Shown: one piece after another, positions 25,186 to 34,248 of the stretch
Layout: each line of letters opens with the position of its first letter
How positions within the stretch are numbered: the first letter of the stretch is position 1
From: Acetobacter malorum
Lineage (GTDB): Bacteria; Pseudomonadota; Alphaproteobacteria; Acetobacterales; Acetobacteraceae
NCBI RefSeq assembly: GCF_001580615.1
Contig: NZ_LHZC01000055.1
Span: 124,001-188,000, forward strand
Reading direction: 5' to 3'
DNA: 64,000 bases
The notes under the pieces: model-generated
What the model saw: only the letters and a program-made list of their open reading frames with translations
Databases searched by the model: none
What the model was told of the DNA's origin: nothing
Made by a program: the position numbers and the translations under genes

Positions 25186-27414
25186 TTACCCAAACACCAC
25201 ATGCCGCGGCGGCACCATGGCAGAAACAGGCGCATCTGCGCCGGGCATGTCAGCGGTAAGTTGCAGCGGGCCGTGGCGGTCAAAAAAGCCCGGCACGGAG
25301 CGGATGATGTAGGCTGCCTGCTCAAGGCAGGATACCACGCGGTCTCGTGCCAGCGCAGTGCAGGGGTGGTCAGGGATGGCGCTGATTTTCTGTGCTGCAA
25401 GGCTCAGGCTGGCCGCGGTTTCCAGTGGGGCACGGTGCAGGTGGCGGAAGGCCGCCAGAGCCTCTTCCAGAATGTCGTGGGTCTGGCCATCGGGCAGGGT
25501 GTGACCTGCATTCCAGCGCAGCCGGACAATCAGCCGCCCGAGCGAGAGGGCGGCAAAAGCGGCATCCGTATAACCCCGGCGGTCCACATCATCCGTAAGA
25601 AAGGAAAACCGCATCATCATCCGGGAGATTTTCTGAATCTGAAATCCTTCCCACGCCACCCACATCACCTTCCGGTTTTGCGGAGCAAGGGCCAGACGCT
25701 GCACACTACGGGTGAGGGACGAGACCAGCCGCGCCGCGTCCAGCCGATGGTCCGCAGGCAGGATCACCCGGAAGACCAGCACCAGCAGAACACAGGCCAC
25801 GGCCATGGTCATCCAGGTGTTGGTCAGCGTCAGGTCGTCATAGGTAATCGGGTTATTTACGGACAGCATCATGGTGAAAAACACCGCGTAACCAAATGCG
25901 CCAATGCTGTAGCGCGGGTGGAACTGTAGCCAGACGCCGGGCAATAGAAACAGGCAGATGGTCAGCCAGAGCAGCGGGTAGCCATCAATCTGCGGCAGGC
26001 CGAGCGTGTGGCACAAAAAGCTGGCGGGAATGGCAAGAGCCGTGCCGCAGGCCATCAACGGGCTGGTTTTTGCGGCGGAAGGCGTTGTGGAGAGCAGGCT
26101 GGATGCCGCCACCACAAACAGCATCAGCATGGGTCCTGCGCTCCAGTGCAGCACGTACCACATCATCCCGGCCAGAAGGGCAATAAACATGCCGCGCGCG
26201 CCGTTGCGCAGCGCCATGGGCCATTCCAGATAAGGGCGCAGAGGCATGCGTGCGCGGGTGGGGCGGCGGATGGTCAGGTCATGCAAGGCCTGATCCAGTT
26301 GCACCAGCACATCCCGCGTATTGTCCAGTGAGGCCAGAACCGTGGGGGATGTTGTCTGGTGTTCCAGACGTTCCAGCGCATGCAGCGTGGTGCGGATGCA
26401 GGCGGAAATTGGTTTGGGGTCCTCCTGCCAGTCCGGTTTTTCCGTCAGTTCCAGAATGCGCGTTAGTGTAGCGGCCACTTCCTGATGCACCGCGCAGGAG
26501 GCCCCGTTGGCCAGAGAGAGGTTAAGCCAGTAGGGGTGGTATGTCACAATCAGCCCCGTCAGGCGGCTCAGGCCAATGCGCAGGCGGTTGACGCGGGCCT
26601 GCATGTCCCGGTCATCAGCCGCAGCATATTCAATGGCAGGGGCGAGCCCGGCCATACGGGCCAGCAGGCGGCTGCGGCTGTCATAAAGCGGTTCCGGCAA
26701 AGCGCGGAAGGACGGGGCAGGGGTTGCGGCTTCCAGACGTTCAATCTGTTCTGCCGCGTGCTCCGTGGCCGCTGCCGTCGTGGCATGCTGGCTTTCTGCT
26801 GTGTGAAAGGACAAGGCATGGCGGACAGTTTCCCGGAACGCATCGCCCAGTGCGCTCAGCACCCGGCTGGGTTTGCGCGGGGAGGTGAGCATGAACACAA
26901 AGGCGGTGGTCACAACCCCGGTTGTCACGGCGGAAAGTCGCCCCATGGCCGCCAGAAAAATATGCTCCGGGTTGGCAAAAGCCGGGGCGGAGACAATCAC
27001 AATTGTATAGCCCACCAGCACCGCAGCATAGGCGCGGAACAGCCGCAGGAAGGTGGCCACCATACAGGCCAGCCCCACAAAAACAGAGAGGGCCGCAAAA
27101 TACAGCACCGGAGACTGCACAAACGCCGCCATTACCCCCACGCTGATGGATGCACCAATCACCGTGCCAATCACACGCCACACGCTTTTGGAAACCATGG
27201 CTCCCACTGTGGGGTTTGCCACAATTAGCACCGTGGTGGCCGCACTCATGGGGGACTGTAGCTGGAACATGAAAGCCAGAAACAGCGCAATGCCAATGCA
27301 CAGAAACACCCGCGCCGTATAGGCAGCGGTGCCCAGCATGGCCTGCCAGCGCTCATCCTCTGCAAACAGGGCAGGCATCAGGCGGCGGAGTGTGTCTGAA
27401 AAACTGTTGGACAT
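25186..27414 (-). CDS. FUSC-family efflux protein (aromatic acid exporter-like)
   Basis: A 742-aa membrane protein with two blocks of about five to six helices (residues ~30-185 and ~400-560), each followed by a cytoplasmic region, as in the FUSC/YccS/AaeB families. The first block begins RVFLCIGIALFLAFMFQLQSP. The family exports aromatic carboxylic acids and similar compounds. It starts 22 nt after the stop of the MarR regulator on the same strand, so it is probably repressed by it and induced by its substrate. Periplasmic adaptor genes often seen with AaeB are absent here. Confidence 0.82.
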   Translation of the reverse strand: MSNSFSDTLRRLMPALFAEDERWQAMLGTAAYTARVFLCIGIALFLAFMFQLQSPMSAATTVLIVANPTVGAMVSKSVWRVIGTVIGASISVGVMAAFVQSPVLYFAALSVFVGLACMVATFLRLFRAYAAVLVGYTIVIVSAPAFANPEHIFLAAMGRLSAVTTGVVTTAFVFMLTSPRKPSRVLSALGDAFRETVRHALSFHTAESQHATTAAATEHAAEQIERLEAATPAPSFRALPEPLYDSRSRLLARMAGLAPAIEYAAADDRDMQARVNRLRIGLSRLTGLIVTYHPYWLNLSLANGASCAVHQEVAATLTRILELTEKPDWQEDPKPISACIRTTLHALERLEHQTTSPTVLASLDNTRDVLVQLDQALHDLTIRRPTRARMPLRPYLEWPMALRNGARGMFIALLAGMMWYVLHWSAGPMLMLFVVAASSLLSTTPSAAKTSPLMACGTALAIPASFLCHTLGLPQIDGYPLLWLTICLFLLPGVWLQFHPRYSIGAFGYAVFFTMMLSVNNPITYDDLTLTNTWMTMAVACVLLVLVFRVILPADHRLDAARLVSSLTRSVQRLALAPQNRKVMWVAWEGFQIQKISRMMMRFSFLTDDVDRRGYTDAAFAALSLGRLIVRLRWNAGHTLPDGQTHDILEEALAAFRHLHRAPLETAASLSLAAQKISAIPDHPCTALARDRVVSCLEQAAYIIRSVPGFFDRHGPLQLTADMPGADAPVSAMVPPRHVVFG

Positions 27415-27436
27415 GGCGCAGTCTCTTCCGGGTGCC

Positions 27437-27907
27437 TTAAGAGGGCAGAGAGTGGGCGGTGGTCAGAAGGGCATCCATGCGGGCCAGAAGGCCCCGTGTG
27501 TCCTGCGCGGTCATGCCCTGTTTCATGCTGTGTTCCACCTCTCCTGCAACCTTGTGGAACAGAGCGCATTTTTCCCGCCCCGCTGCGGTCAGGCTCAGGC
27601 ATTTGGCGCGGCGGTCCTGCGCATCTGGCGTGCGGGAGAGCAGGCCTTCCTTTTCCAGAAGGTCCAGCACGCGCACCAGGGCGGAGCAGTCCGTATCCAT
27701 TACCAGTGCCAGATCCCGCTGGGTGGTGCCTTCGGGCATCATCATCAGGTACGCCAGAGGCCGCATGACGGCCACGGTCATGCCGTGCGGGCGCAGGGCG
27801 CGTTCCAGCCGTGTGCGCCACACCGCCGCCAGCCGCATGACGCGGAAGGTGAGCGCCATGGAACTGAACGCGGAATCATCCAGAGCCGGCAGGCCATGCT
27901 GGGTCAC
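27437..27907 (-). CDS. MarR-family transcriptional regulator
   Basis: A 156-aa regulator with the MarR winged helix: TQRDLALVMDTDCSALVRVLDLLEKEGLLSR is the recognition region and TPDAQDRRAKCLSLT is the wing with the conserved D-x-R-R. It begins with GTG at 27907, preceded by AGAGG at 6 nt spacing. The downstream FUSC efflux gene follows within 22 nt, so it likely controls that gene and itself. A perfect 7-bp inverted repeat at 27953-27970 in its upstream region is the probable operator. Confidence 0.85.
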   Translation of the reverse strand: MTQHGLPALDDSAFSSMALTFRVMRLAAVWRTRLERALRPHGMTVAVMRPLAYLMMMPEGTTQRDLALVMDTDCSALVRVLDLLEKEGLLSRTPDAQDRRAKCLSLTAAGREKCALFHKVAGEVEHSMKQGMTAQDTRGLLARMDALLTTAHSLPS

Positions 27908-27952
27908 CAGAAACCTCTATTTTGTTAGGGTGAGAATATTTGACATGTAAAA

Positions 27953-27970
27953 TATATTGGTAGCAATATA
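27953..27970. promoter_or_regulatory. inverted repeat, probable MarR operator
   Basis: TATATTG-GTAG-CAATATA is a perfect 7-4-7 palindrome 46 nt upstream of the marR-like start codon. On the minus strand a TTGCTA within it could serve as -35 for the marR-FUSC operon, so binding would block transcription. Confidence 0.65.
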
Positions 27971-28015
27971 ACAGACGCCTCAGGCCGGTCAATACGGCCT
28001 ACGTCTTTGTAATAT

Positions 28016-28414
28016 TCAGAAAAGTGTGAGGCTCATCAGCCCGCCGACCAGAACCATGCCCCACAGAAAAATCAGGATCATGCGCCGTTTAATCAGGTGC
28101 CGCACCAGCAGGCACATCAGCGGGTCCACGGGGGCGGGTGGTGCCTCGGCGTCCGGCTCCAGTTTTTTGTAAGGTGTGTCTGCCTGCGCAACGCCCACTG
28201 TGCCAATCAGCGTCTGGCGGAACTGGTCCAGATCTTCCTCCCGGTAGAGCGTCTTGCGGTCCATGGAGATGCTGCGTGGCCCGCAGGCCAGCAGCTTCAT
28301 GACCAGCAGAGCATTCTGCCCGATGCCCAGATAGCGCGAGGCATCAGGGCGGGAGAGCACTACCCGGCCGGGGAAAGCAATCAGGGCCGCAGTCGGGGGC
28401 TCAGAGGGCGTCAT
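28016..28414 (-). CDS. tail-anchored protein with HTH-like N-terminus, unknown function
   Basis: A 132-aa protein. Residues about 20-70 (SRPDASRYLGIGQNALLVMK then ISMDRKTLYREEDLDQFRQTL) resemble an excisionase/MerR-type small DNA-binding fold. A proline/acidic linker follows, and the C-terminus is a single membrane helix (MILIFLWGMVLVGGLMSLTLF) preceded by basic residues. Such a layout suggests a membrane-tethered regulator or adaptor, but no family is recognised. The ribosome site (AGGA, 12 nt) is weak. It sits between the MarR module and the dehydrogenase operon. Confidence 0.6.
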   Translation of the reverse strand: MTPSEPPTAALIAFPGRVVLSRPDASRYLGIGQNALLVMKLLACGPRSISMDRKTLYREEDLDQFRQTLIGTVGVAQADTPYKKLEPDAEAPPAPVDPLMCLLVRHLIKRRMILIFLWGMVLVGGLMSLTLF

Positions 28415-28727
28415 GGCCAGAATAATCCTGTGCAGGCGGTCTGGAGTTTATCCGGGGCAAACACTGTAAAAGTGGGACTGAAAAAGTCCATGCCGGAAAA
28501 ATATTCTGAACAGAAAACAATGCGCCTGCAAAAATGGCAATAATATGTATTCTATTTGAGAATAAATATCATTTTGAGGAAATCCGGAAAGGCGGCCATT
28601 TCAGGCTGGAAGCCTGCCGGGTACGTCATTATAGACTTTAACCCTGATGAAATAACAAAAAGGACCATGGCCCTTCTGGGTCGATGGTCTGCCCGGTTAT
28701 GTACAAACCTGTGGAAAAGGACTGACC
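28415..28727 (+). promoter_or_regulatory. leader/promoter region of the dehydrogenase operon
   Basis: A 313-nt gap. It has a 5-5-5 inverted repeat (ATTCT/AGAAT) at 28549-28563 within an AT-rich stretch, a likely promoter/operator zone. A perfect hairpin CAGGCT-GGA-AGCCTG at 28602-28616 probably lies in the 5' leader. No gene or known riboswitch was recognised. Confidence 0.4.
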
Positions 28728-29363
28728 ATGAAGAAAGACTGGCCCTGCGTGCCTGTCAATCTGCAAAATGTCTCGCCCAATGCTATGAGAATGGCCAGAC
28801 TGATGCGGATGTCCCGGCGCGATATGCTGATGACGAGCATGGGCGCTGCCGTCGCTTATGGCGTTGCCAGCGGCGCTGCCGGTGCGGAGGAAACGCAACC
28901 CAGCCCCGCACCTGGCGCGGACCCTGTGGCCACTCAGTTCATGGCGGTCTCCCGTTTGCTGACAGATCGGCCCACGCTGGACCTGCGTATCGGGAATGCC
29001 ATCTATGCAGGAATTGTGCACAGCAGTGCCGACCGGCAGGCGCAGATCAGCAAATTGCATGATCTGATGGGCTCCGGGCAGTTTACCGATGCCACCGCTT
29101 TTGCCGCTGCGGCAGAAAAGGCGGACCCGGCCCTGAAGGATGTCATCCACGATATTCTTACCGGCTGGTACCGTGGTGTGGCGGACGGCAAAGTGGTGGT
29201 TTATCGCTCTGCCCTGATGTTCGACATCACCAAGGACGCCATCTACCCCAAAACCTACGCCGCAGGCGGCCCGTTCTACTGGACCACCCAGCCGCCGGAA
29301 GTAGACCGTCCCACAGGGCATCCAGCCCTTTCACCCTCTAAATTCGTCGTAGAACCGACCTGA
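28728..29363 (+). CDS. membrane sugar/polyol dehydrogenase, small (gamma) subunit
   Basis: A 211-aa member of the gluconate 2-dehydrogenase subunit 3 / sorbitol-fructose dehydrogenase small-subunit family. Near residue 29 it has a Tat-type signal, MSRRDMLMTSMGAAVAYG, which carries the folded FAD subunit along for export. The mature part contains FMAVSRLLTDRPTLDLRIG and ends GHPALSPSKFV. AAGGA is 7 nt before the ATG. It is the first gene of a three-gene S-L-C operon, 19 nt ahead of the large subunit. Confidence 0.88.
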   Translation: MKKDWPCVPVNLQNVSPNAMRMARLMRMSRRDMLMTSMGAAVAYGVASGAAGAEETQPSPAPGADPVATQFMAVSRLLTDRPTLDLRIGNAIYAGIVHSSADRQAQISKLHDLMGSGQFTDATAFAAAAEKADPALKDVIHDILTGWYRGVADGKVVVYRSALMFDITKDAIYPKTYAAGGPFYWTTQPPEVDRPTGHPALSPSKFVVEPT

Positions 29364-29382
29364 GAGCGGGAATATCAGCCGT

Positions 29383-31020
29383 ATGCCTTCTGAACAGACT
29401 CTTTCTGCCGATGTTGTCATTGTCGGGTCCGGCGTTGCCGGGTCTTCCATTGCCAATGAACTCGCGCGTGCCGGAATTTCCGTCATTGTGCTGGAAGCGG
29501 GCCCCCGTGTGGACCGCCAGCATTTTGTAGAAAACTTTCGTAATCTGGAAAACAAGCCCTCTTATCAAGGACCGTTCCCGGCTGTGCCATGGGCCAGACA
29601 CCCGCCTAACCAGATCACCCCGAACGATTACCTGCACACCAACGGCCCGAATGCCGAAGCCTACCAGCAGGTCTACCTGCGTATGATGGGCGGCACCACA
29701 TGGCACTGGGCTGGCTGCGCATGGCGCTACCTGCCGTCAGACTTTGAGCTGAAAACCCGCTACGGGCAGGGGCGTGACTGGGCTCTGAAATATGAAGACC
29801 TGGAGCCGTTCTATTATCAGGCGGAAGTGATGATGGGCGTCTGCGGCCCGGACCCGGCCAAGGAAGACCTCGGCTCTCCGCGCAAGCAGCCGTACCCGAT
29901 GGAAGCGCTGCCCATTTCTTACGCCGCACAGCAGTTCCGTAAGCTGATTGATGAGAAGACGCCCTGGCGCGTGGTGCATGAGCCGCAGGCCCGTAACACC
30001 CGCCCGTATGACAACCGCCCGACGTGTGAAGGCCACAATAACTGCATGCCCATCTGCCCCATCGGGGCGATGTATAACGGCAGCTATTCCGTGTACCATG
30101 CCGAGGCCGCCGGGGCGAAGTTCATCCCCAACGCTGTGGTGTATAAAATCGAGCGTGACAGCGCGAACAAGCGCGTAACCGGTGTGCAGTATTATGACCC
30201 GGAGAAAAACTCGCACCGCGTAACCGGCAAATACTTCGTGATTGCCGCGCATTGTATTGAAACCGCCAAACTGCTGCTGGTCTCCGCGGATGAGCAGAGC
30301 CCGGATGGTGTTGCCAACAGTTCCGGCCATGTGGGCCGCAACATGATGGACCACACCGGCGTGCAGGTGACGTTCATCAGTGGTGATAAAGCCCTCTGGC
30401 CGGGCCGTGGTCCGCTGGAAACCAACGTGATCGACAATTTCCGTGATGGTGACTGGCGGAATGAGCGCGGCGCGTATCTGGTGCATATGGTGGATGACAA
30501 TCAGGTCGATTTCGCCACCCAGATGGCCATTTCCAAAGGCTATGTCGGGCGGGAACTGGAAGAGCAGATCCGGTATCTGTCCTCCCACACCGTGCGTCTG
30601 TTCAGCCATAACGAGGCCCTGCCAGACCCGGACAACCGCCTGACGCTGAGCAAGACCAACAAGGACATTCTCGGCATTCCGCACCCGGAAGTGTATTACA
30701 AACTGCCTGAATACACCGTGAAAAGCTGTGAACATACCCGCAAGGTGTTCAAAGAGCTGATCGGCCTGATGCACGGCACGGATGAGGAATGGACCCCGGG
30801 CTACTTCCCGCAGGATCATCCCTCCGGCAGCACCATCATGGGTACGGACCCGAAAGATTCCGTGGTGGACGGCCATTGCCGGACGCATGACCATGAGAAC
30901 CTCTTTATTGCCAGTTCCTCAGTTTTCTCAACCGTGGGCACGGGCAACATCACTCTTACGGTCGCAGCGCTGGCGCTGCGTGTTGCAGATACGCTGAAAA
31001 AAGAACTGCTTCATGCCTGA
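29383..31020 (+). CDS. membrane sugar/polyol dehydrogenase, FAD (large) subunit
   Basis: A 545-aa GMC-type flavoprotein. The FAD fold starts at ADVVIVGSGVAGSSIANELA. A cysteine cluster C-x5-C-x3-CP (CEGHNNCMPICPIG, near residue 213) binds the 3Fe-4S centre known in fructose and FAD-glucose dehydrogenases. The C-terminal domain has the active-site region DHPSGSTIMGTDPKDSVVDG. It oxidises a sugar, sugar acid or polyol at the periplasmic face and passes electrons to the cytochrome subunit. Substrate (gluconate, sorbitol, fructose or other) cannot be set from sequence reading alone; the S-L-C order matches gluconate and sorbitol enzymes better than fructose dehydrogenase. Its stop overlaps the cytochrome start. 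Confidence 0.9.
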   Translation: MPSEQTLSADVVIVGSGVAGSSIANELARAGISVIVLEAGPRVDRQHFVENFRNLENKPSYQGPFPAVPWARHPPNQITPNDYLHTNGPNAEAYQQVYLRMMGGTTWHWAGCAWRYLPSDFELKTRYGQGRDWALKYEDLEPFYYQAEVMMGVCGPDPAKEDLGSPRKQPYPMEALPISYAAQQFRKLIDEKTPWRVVHEPQARNTRPYDNRPTCEGHNNCMPICPIGAMYNGSYSVYHAEAAGAKFIPNAVVYKIERDSANKRVTGVQYYDPEKNSHRVTGKYFVIAAHCIETAKLLLVSADEQSPDGVANSSGHVGRNMMDHTGVQVTFISGDKALWPGRGPLETNVIDNFRDGDWRNERGAYLVHMVDDNQVDFATQMAISKGYVGRELEEQIRYLSSHTVRLFSHNEALPDPDNRLTLSKTNKDILGIPHPEVYYKLPEYTVKSCEHTRKVFKELIGLMHGTDEEWTPGYFPQDHPSGSTIMGTDPKDSVVDGHCRTHDHENLFIASSSVFSTVGTGNITLTVAALALRVADTLKKELLHA

Positions 31021-32611
31021 TTTCAGAACTCTCCTCTGTTCCGCCCTCGTTGCCGGAACAGCCCTCGGTGGCGTGGCCCTTGCTCCGGTTGCTCTCTCTC
31101 CGGTCGCGCTGGCTCAGTCTGCGGATAAACCTGCCGACAAGCCTGCGCCCCAGTCAGCCCCGGCTCAGCCCACGGTGCCCGCACCTGTGGCGGAAGAGGG
31201 TAAGCCTGCCGCCGGGTCCGATGCCAAAACATCTGACCACAGCCCAACCTCTCAGACCCCGGCTCCCGCCGGGGAGGCCGCAACGCCTGCCAACAGCCAG
31301 TCCGCTGCAACCGGCGCTGCCATGGCTCCGGCCTCTGGCGCCAATGCTGCGGCCCAGCCGGAAGGTGCAGATGCGGAACTGGCGCGTGGTGCGTATCTCG
31401 CCACAGCGGCAGACTGCGTGGCCTGCCATACCAAGCCGGGCGGAAAACCCTTTGCGGGCGGCCTGAAAATTGCCACCCCGATGGGAGATGTGGTTGCCAC
31501 CAACATCACGCCGGACCCGCAGCACGGCATTGGCTCTTATACGGAAGCCGATTTTGAAAACGCGCTCCGTCATGGTGTGCGCAAGGACGGGTCTTACCTG
31601 TATCCGGTCATGCCGTATGTGTCTTACGCAGGTATGACGGATCAGGACGTAAAGGCCCTGTATGCGTGGTTCATGCACGTGGTCAAACCTGTGGCGGAAG
31701 CACCGGAAGAAACCAATCTGTCCTTTCCGGCCAGCCTCCGTTCGGCCATGATGGCGTGGAACTTTGTTGCCAGTAAGGAAACCCCGGAGACGGGTGATTC
31801 CAGCACGTATGATCAGCTCCGTCGTGGCCGCTATCTGGCCAATGCGCTGGAACATTGCGGCACCTGCCACACTCCGCGTAACTTCATGCTGAGTGAAAAG
31901 CAGGACCATTATCTGGCCGGCGGGTCACTCGGCACATGGTACGCGCCCAACGTCACCTCCAGCAAAACCGGTGGTATTGGTGACTGGAGCGAGGATGATC
32001 TGGTGGCTTACCTGCGCACTGGCCGTGTGGCTGGCCGCGCTCAGGCTGCTGGCCCCATGGCCGAAGCCGTGGAGCACAGCACCAGCCACCTGACGGATGC
32101 GGACCTGCACGCACTGGCCGCCTTTATCCTGAAGGTCGCGCCGATGGATGATGATGCCGACCATGCCGCGCGTGACGCTGCGGGTAAGGCAGCAGAAACG
32201 CCCGACATCCGCACCAAAGGCCCGCAGCGGATTGATGATCTGGCGGAAATGGATGGCCCGCACATCTATGATGCCAACTGCTCTGCCTGCCACGGGCATG
32301 ATGGGGCTGGCACGCGGGACCATTATGTGCCGTCGCTGTTCAACAACTCCACAGTCGGGGCCGGGCGTCCGGACAACCTGATCATGACCATCCTCAACGG
32401 GGTGGATCGCACGGCTGGCAAGGAACATGCCTTCATGCCGGGCTTTGATGGTCAGTCCAACGTCCAGCGTCTGAGTGATGCGGAAGTCGCGGCTCTGACA
32501 AACTACATTACAGCCACCTTCGGCACCGGAGACCATCAGGTCACCCCGGAACTGGTCAAAAGCCTGCGGAAAGACACCCCGGTGGTGAACCCGCTGGCCA
32601 AAGGCAAATAA
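31013..32611 (+). CDS. membrane sugar/polyol dehydrogenase, tri-heme cytochrome c subunit
   Basis: A 532-aa protein with a signal peptide and three heme c sites: CVACH near residue 135, CGTCH near 282 and CSACH near 423. It passes electrons from the FAD subunit to ubiquinone in the cytoplasmic membrane. Unusual is a linker of about 90 residues between signal peptide and first heme domain, rich in Ala, Pro, Ser and Gln (DKPADKPAPQSAPAQPTVPA type). Homologues normally start the heme domain soon after the signal peptide. It overlaps the FAD gene by 8 nt. A GC-rich hairpin at 32626-32652 follows. Confidence 0.9.
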   Translation: MPDFRTLLCSALVAGTALGGVALAPVALSPVALAQSADKPADKPAPQSAPAQPTVPAPVAEEGKPAAGSDAKTSDHSPTSQTPAPAGEAATPANSQSAATGAAMAPASGANAAAQPEGADAELARGAYLATAADCVACHTKPGGKPFAGGLKIATPMGDVVATNITPDPQHGIGSYTEADFENALRHGVRKDGSYLYPVMPYVSYAGMTDQDVKALYAWFMHVVKPVAEAPEETNLSFPASLRSAMMAWNFVASKETPETGDSSTYDQLRRGRYLANALEHCGTCHTPRNFMLSEKQDHYLAGGSLGTWYAPNVTSSKTGGIGDWSEDDLVAYLRTGRVAGRAQAAGPMAEAVEHSTSHLTDADLHALAAFILKVAPMDDDADHAARDAAGKAAETPDIRTKGPQRIDDLAEMDGPHIYDANCSACHGHDGAGTRDHYVPSLFNNSTVGAGRPDNLIMTILNGVDRTAGKEHAFMPGFDGQSNVQRLSDAEVAALTNYITATFGTGDHQVTPELVKSLRKDTPVVNPLAKGK

Positions 32612-32625
32612 CATAACCCAAGACA

Positions 32626-32652
32626 GGCCGGACCGTTCTTTAAGGTCCGGCC
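32626..32652 (+). terminator. hairpin after the dehydrogenase operon
   Basis: GGCCGGACC at 32626-32634 pairs perfectly with GGTCCGGCC at 32644-32652 around a 9-nt loop, 14 nt after the cytochrome stop. There is no T-run, so it may act as a weak terminator or a 3'-end protector. Confidence 0.5.
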
Positions 32653-32979
32653 CCTGATTCGGGTTGGAAGAGGGCAGGGGATTACCCATCTGCTCTCTTC
32701 CGCCCGTTTCATCCTCTCCTTTCACAAAATTGTCTTCATCCCCGGCGGCTTGCCCGCATGGGTCTGCGCGTCTTTCGTCCTGCGGCTGGCGCAGCATTTT
32801 TGCGGCTTTTTGGCGGGTGTCAGGGCAGAGTAACAGCGGGGCCTCCGGTTCCGTAAAACCCGCCGATCTCACTTTGCTGTTCACGAATTGTTGCAGCCGT
32901 TTTTTAGGGGGGACGGGCTCCGGAAAAATACTATATGGACACCGCCCTTTGACGAACGCTTTGAGCAAGGGTGAAAACA
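32653..32979. other. intergenic stretch without a supported gene
   Basis: About 330 nt between the dehydrogenase hairpin and the MFS gene. Open frames across it show no protein-like pattern or ribosome site. It presumably holds the promoter of the MFS gene; no clear -35/-10 pair was found. Confidence 0.4.
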
Positions 32980-34212
32980 GTGTTCAGCACGCTTCCTGTT
33001 TCAACACGGATTGGCCTTGTCGCGCTGTGCGCGGCAACCTTTACGGCTATCACCAGTGAGCTTGCTCCCGTTGGGCTTCTGCTGGATATGGCGCGCGCTT
33101 TTAACATCAGCGCAGGCCGCGCCGGCTTGGCTGTCAGCGCCTATGCACTGATTGTCACGGTGGCCGCTGTCCCGCTGACGGTGCTGACGGCCCGCGTCGA
33201 GCGCAAGCGTCTGCTGCTTATCGCGCTCTCGGGTTATGTGGTGTCCAACCTGATTTCAGCCTTCGCGCCGACTTTTGGCCTCGTCTGTTTTGGCCGCGCG
33301 ATTGGCGGGGGTGCGCATGCGCTGCTCATGTCCATGGTGTCCGCCTATGCCGCGCATCTGGTGCCTAAAAAACTGACGGGCCGGGCCATCTCTTTTGTGT
33401 TTGGCGGGGCCTCCATGGGCGGCGTCCTTGGTGTGCCGGGAACGGCGGCCATCAGCCAGCTTGCAGGCTGGCGCGTGGCCCTTGTGGTTGTGGCGGCTCT
33501 GGCTGCGGTCCTTACGGTGCTGATTGCCGTTTGTCTGCCGCCCGTTATCAAACCCGCAGGGCGTCCGTCCGGCCCTTACAAAGTGCCGCGTGAGTCTGTC
33601 CGGGCTTTTGCGTGGGTCATCTCGGCCAATGCGCTGTTCTTCATCGCGCATAACGTCGTCTACACCTACATCGCCCCGCTGCTGATGGCGCATGGCCTGC
33701 CGGAAACTTCCGTTAGTGTGGCGCTCTTGTTTATCGGGGTTTTCAGCCTGTCCGGCCTGTGGGCGTCCGGCCTTATGGTGGACCGCTGGCCGCGTGCGGG
33801 CGTGCTGGCATCGGGTATGGCCATCTCGCTGGGGATCGCGCTGCTCGGCGGCCAGTTCATGCCAGCGTGGGGTGGCGTAGGCGTCGCGGCTCTGTGGTGC
33901 GCCGGCTATGCGTCCATCATCCCGTTCATGATGTCCGGCGCCATTCGTGCCCGTGCCACCACGGCAGATACCGCCGGGGCGGCCATCAACAGCACCAGCA
34001 ACCTCGGCATCCTGCTTGGCTCCGCACTCGGTGGGCAACTGCTGGCGGTCTATGGCGTGAGCATTCTGGTGCCGGTTGCACTGGGCGTCTGCGCGCTCTC
34101 CATGCTGGTCATTCTGCTCAGCGGCAACGCCTTCCCCGCGCATCTGGGCGAGCATGAGGATGAAGAGGCAGCGGAACAGGTGTGTGCGGAACGCGGTCCG
34201 CTCATGACTTGA
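32980..34212 (+). CDS. MFS transporter (sugar efflux / DHA1 type)
   Basis: A 410-aa twelve-helix facilitator. It opens RIGLVALCAATFTAITSELAPVGLLLDMA, typical of the SotB/AraJ group (helix 1 motif TE-x-x-PVGLL). The loop VPLTVLTARVERKRLLL is the helix 2-3 motif, and the second half has GLMVDRWPRAG. Members export sugars or drugs. The GTG at 32980 is chosen because AAGGG lies 8 nt upstream; a GTG three codons earlier has none. It ends shortly before the cobalamin riboswitch. Confidence 0.78.
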   Translation: MFSTLPVSTRIGLVALCAATFTAITSELAPVGLLLDMARAFNISAGRAGLAVSAYALIVTVAAVPLTVLTARVERKRLLLIALSGYVVSNLISAFAPTFGLVCFGRAIGGGAHALLMSMVSAYAAHLVPKKLTGRAISFVFGGASMGGVLGVPGTAAISQLAGWRVALVVVAALAAVLTVLIAVCLPPVIKPAGRPSGPYKVPRESVRAFAWVISANALFFIAHNVVYTYIAPLLMAHGLPETSVSVALLFIGVFSLSGLWASGLMVDRWPRAGVLASGMAISLGIALLGGQFMPAWGGVGVAALWCAGYASIIPFMMSGAIRARATTADTAGAAINSTSNLGILLGSALGGQLLAVYGVSILVPVALGVCALSMLVILLSGNAFPAHLGEHEDEEAAEQVCAERGPLMT

Positions 34213-34248
34213 AAAATACCCCGGTTATGCGATGCTCAGCCGCATGAT

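Noticed and set aside
32664-33059. 131-codon plus-strand frame before the MFS gene
   Set aside because: Overlaps the MFS start, Ser/Pro/Cys-rich, and lacks any domain pattern.
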